Shown in pieces: positions 63,701-64,000 of a DNA stretch of 64,000 nt (position 1 is its first letter; every line of letters begins with the position of its first letter). The stretch is from NCBI RefSeq assembly GCF_003258705.1, contig NZ_CP029480.1, forward strand, positions 558,001 to 622,000, written 5' to 3'. The notes beneath the pieces are model-generated. The model worked only from the letters and a program-made list of their open reading frames with translations. It searched no databases and was not told the DNA's origin. This DNA is from Arcticibacterium luteifluviistationis (GTDB lineage: Bacteria > Bacteroidota > Bacteroidia > Cytophagales > Spirosomataceae). Position numbers and translations under genes: made by a program.

Positions 63701-63851
63701 TACCCGTTGTGGTTCCCTGCTTTACCACGTTAACCCCAGGAATGGGCATATTTTGATTATCCACTACTACACCAGAAACCGTATTCTGTGCATAAGCCAA
63801 TGATGTAAAACTTACAGCAATGGCAATTAATAAAAGTTTAAGTTTCTCCAT
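60777..63851 (-). CDS. susC: SusC/RagA TonB-linked outer-membrane transporter
   Basis: A 1024-residue SusC-type receptor. The ATG at 63851 starts a proper signal peptide (MEKLKLLLIAIAVSFTSLAYA); a TTG 18 codons upstream only adds an Asn-rich leader and is rejected. After the signal comes a carboxypeptidase-like domain (NTVSGVVVDNQNMPIPGVNV, about 22-110), then the plug with the TonB-dependent motif VVIGYGTVKRTDLTGAV and IYGARGANGVVIITTKNG. The remaining 800 residues form the 22-strand barrel ending in MIKTVLFGLKVTY. It imports oligosaccharides in a TonB-dependent way with the SusD lipoprotein. The upstream promoter region has a -7 element and candidate HTCS sites. Confidence 0.97.
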   Translation of the reverse strand: MEKLKLLLIAIAVSFTSLAYAQNTVSGVVVDNQNMPIPGVNVVKQGTTTGTSTNSEGKFQIGIKNGDVLTFSFIGYESQNITYSGQSSLNVEMIEDAANLEEIVVIGYGTVKRTDLTGAVASLGNRELTSQKKTDLGQALQGRVAGVDVRTTNNKPGAPLSIDIRGNTVIQNTNESRDGLSDNLADDLSKPLYVVDGVFFDDINILNPADIQQMDILKDASATAIYGARGANGVVIITTKNGIEGRTQFSYDATFGVNTAANVPDMLDGDQFVNFADNVLRSSAWKGMFKPGEGVYPTVEDYNNAAIDLTTEFRATNEEASNVANRRYTDWQNDYLKSGIQTSHTLGMSGGSNGLTYNASAGYLSNKGVIGIESYDRFNLSTSLTKKVSNKFTLGVKAYLSLSDRETGSNELFRSTLRLSPTVNSFNPDGSVILFPDDQDGRFLNPIYESQGSWLSNTKTLDVITNAFLNYKPTKWLSLKTQFAPNLSNDRYGSHFGLLTKSARNEESRTRAYYNSNFKTSYTWDNIADLNFDVAEGHSLNATLISSMYYNQREGSAIETRDFDTDAYQFYNAGAGLDVRAYNTYFYKETLASFAGRLNYGIQDKYLFTFTGRYDGSSKLAPGYKWNFFPSAAFAWKASDEAFLQEADWLNNLKVRLSYGESGNEGSIRAYQSLAFLGGSDYLFGNSHVNGVNVSGLPNYELTWERSKEFNFGVDMSMLQYRLGLSLEIYNKKTVDAILGRTLSPISGYGSATGNYGSVRNSGVELTLNTVNAQTNNFKWTTSINFAKNKNQILKLDGGIDKFTYGNHGVRQVGQPVDAIYGYEIEGIWQLAEAAEAFAFDGSFPGQYKYSDLDNNGSLTEDDKKVIGSLSPDWIGGMTNTFTYNNFNLNIQMHTRQGVYGHSEFYNNFVPWQNDDAKFNKVDLDYWTPNNPGSVNPAPEYGSTGNNYYTDFNFVKVGNIGLGYTASSTLLDKLKINSLRLTLDVQNPFTFTDYAGPDPETGMQNSYNAGYMIKTVLFGLKVTY

Positions 63852-63921
63852 ATTTAAAGAGGTTTCGTTGTTAGTTAAGTTATTTTTATTCTTGCTATTA
63901 TTCAAGAGATAAAAGATTTCT

Positions 63922-63929
63922 CAAAAGTA
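63922..63929 (-). promoter_or_regulatory. -7 promoter element of susC
   Basis: The - strand reads TACTTTTG, an exact match to TAnnTTTG, about 71 bp before the susC ATG. The -33 region has no TTTG but overlaps the first direct repeat, as expected for an activator-dependent promoter. Confidence 0.6.
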
Positions 63930-63950
63930 TAGAGCGAAGCCATTTTCGAG

Positions 63951-63990
63951 ATGGACATTTTATTCAAAAACATGGATATATGGACATTTT
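63951..63990. repeat. Two 11-bp direct repeats upstream of susC, candidate HTCS sites
   Basis: ATGGACATTTT occurs at 63951-63961 and 63980-63990 (AAAATGTCCAT on the - strand), 29 bp apart. The nearer copy ends 22 bp upstream of the -7 element, in the -33 region. The AraC-type domain of the HTCS protein could bind both. Confidence 0.55.
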
Positions 63991-64000
63991 CTGGTCTTTT

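Noticed and set aside
63852-63905. 18-codon TTG-initiated extension of susC
   Set aside because: The added leader is Asn/Lys-rich and stands before a complete signal peptide that begins at the ATG at 63851.
1-64000. CRISPR arrays, tRNA/rRNA genes, insertion sequences, prophage or integrative elements
   Set aside because: No regularly spaced repeats, no tRNA-like T-loop outside genes, no transposase, integrase or phage protein was seen on either strand.

Overview
The window reads as chromosomal DNA of a Bacteroidota bacterium, most like a free-living Cytophagales relative. Supporting signs are a SusC/SusD pair with a hybrid two-component regulator, GH92 and GH97 glycosidases, an S1 sulfatase, an IspG of the long (654 aa) type, a DUF4835 (PorD-type) gene beside coaBC, low GC content, A-rich sequence instead of Shine-Dalgarno motifs before starts, and several matches to the Bacteroidota -7 promoter element TAnnTTTG. 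The species cannot be named from the sequence. No rRNA, tRNA, CRISPR array, insertion sequence, integrase or phage gene was seen.

Left part (1-5230): exported carbohydrate-active proteins on the + strand (DUF1080, GH97 glycosidase, iduronate-2-sulfatase-like sulfatase), then a small leucine-rich-repeat-like gene on the - strand. Housekeeping core (5273-17349): polA, a vanadium haloperoxidase/PAP2 enzyme, two tandem PPK2 polyphosphate kinases, queE, ispG with two small downstream genes, a gamma-glutamylcyclotransferase-like gene, a DUF4835/PorD gene and coaBC.

Accessory middle part (17468-51430): many short one- to three-gene units, often a regulator followed by its likely target. AraC precedes a two-domain SnoaL-like lipoprotein. 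TetR is divergent from a membrane protein and an FAD monooxygenase. Three separate Crp/Fnr genes are each followed after 74-92 bp by a likely target: a DJ-1/PfpI lipoprotein, an outer-membrane-type protein, and a TolC-HlyD-ABC-2 permease efflux operon. The intergenic regions carry plausible operators, including an FNR-like palindrome in front of the efflux operon and 18-bp direct repeats over the promoter next to TetR. The same region holds a zinc/cadmium-type P-ATPase, a DEAD-box helicase, a group II decarboxylase, a LytTR regulator, a metallophosphoesterase, esterase and peptidase genes, and two decayed gene remnants.

Right part (51548-64000): a coiled-coil protein with a J-domain-like HPD motif, then a compact polysaccharide utilisation locus on the - strand: SusC, SusD, GH92 alpha-mannosidase and HTCS regulator. 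GH92 points to an alpha-mannoside (mannan or N-glycan) as substrate. The SusC promoter region has a good -7 element, no recognisable -33 element, and two copies of an 11-bp direct repeat where an activator would bind. I infer these to be HTCS sites. A GC-rich hairpin after susD and a separate -7 element before GH92 suggest that GH92 is expressed partly on its own.

I found no clearly new multi-gene system. The most testable new observations are the operator candidates (HTCS, Crp/Fnr, TetR), the efflux operon without its own ATPase gene, the tandem PPK2 pair and the two pseudogene remnants.
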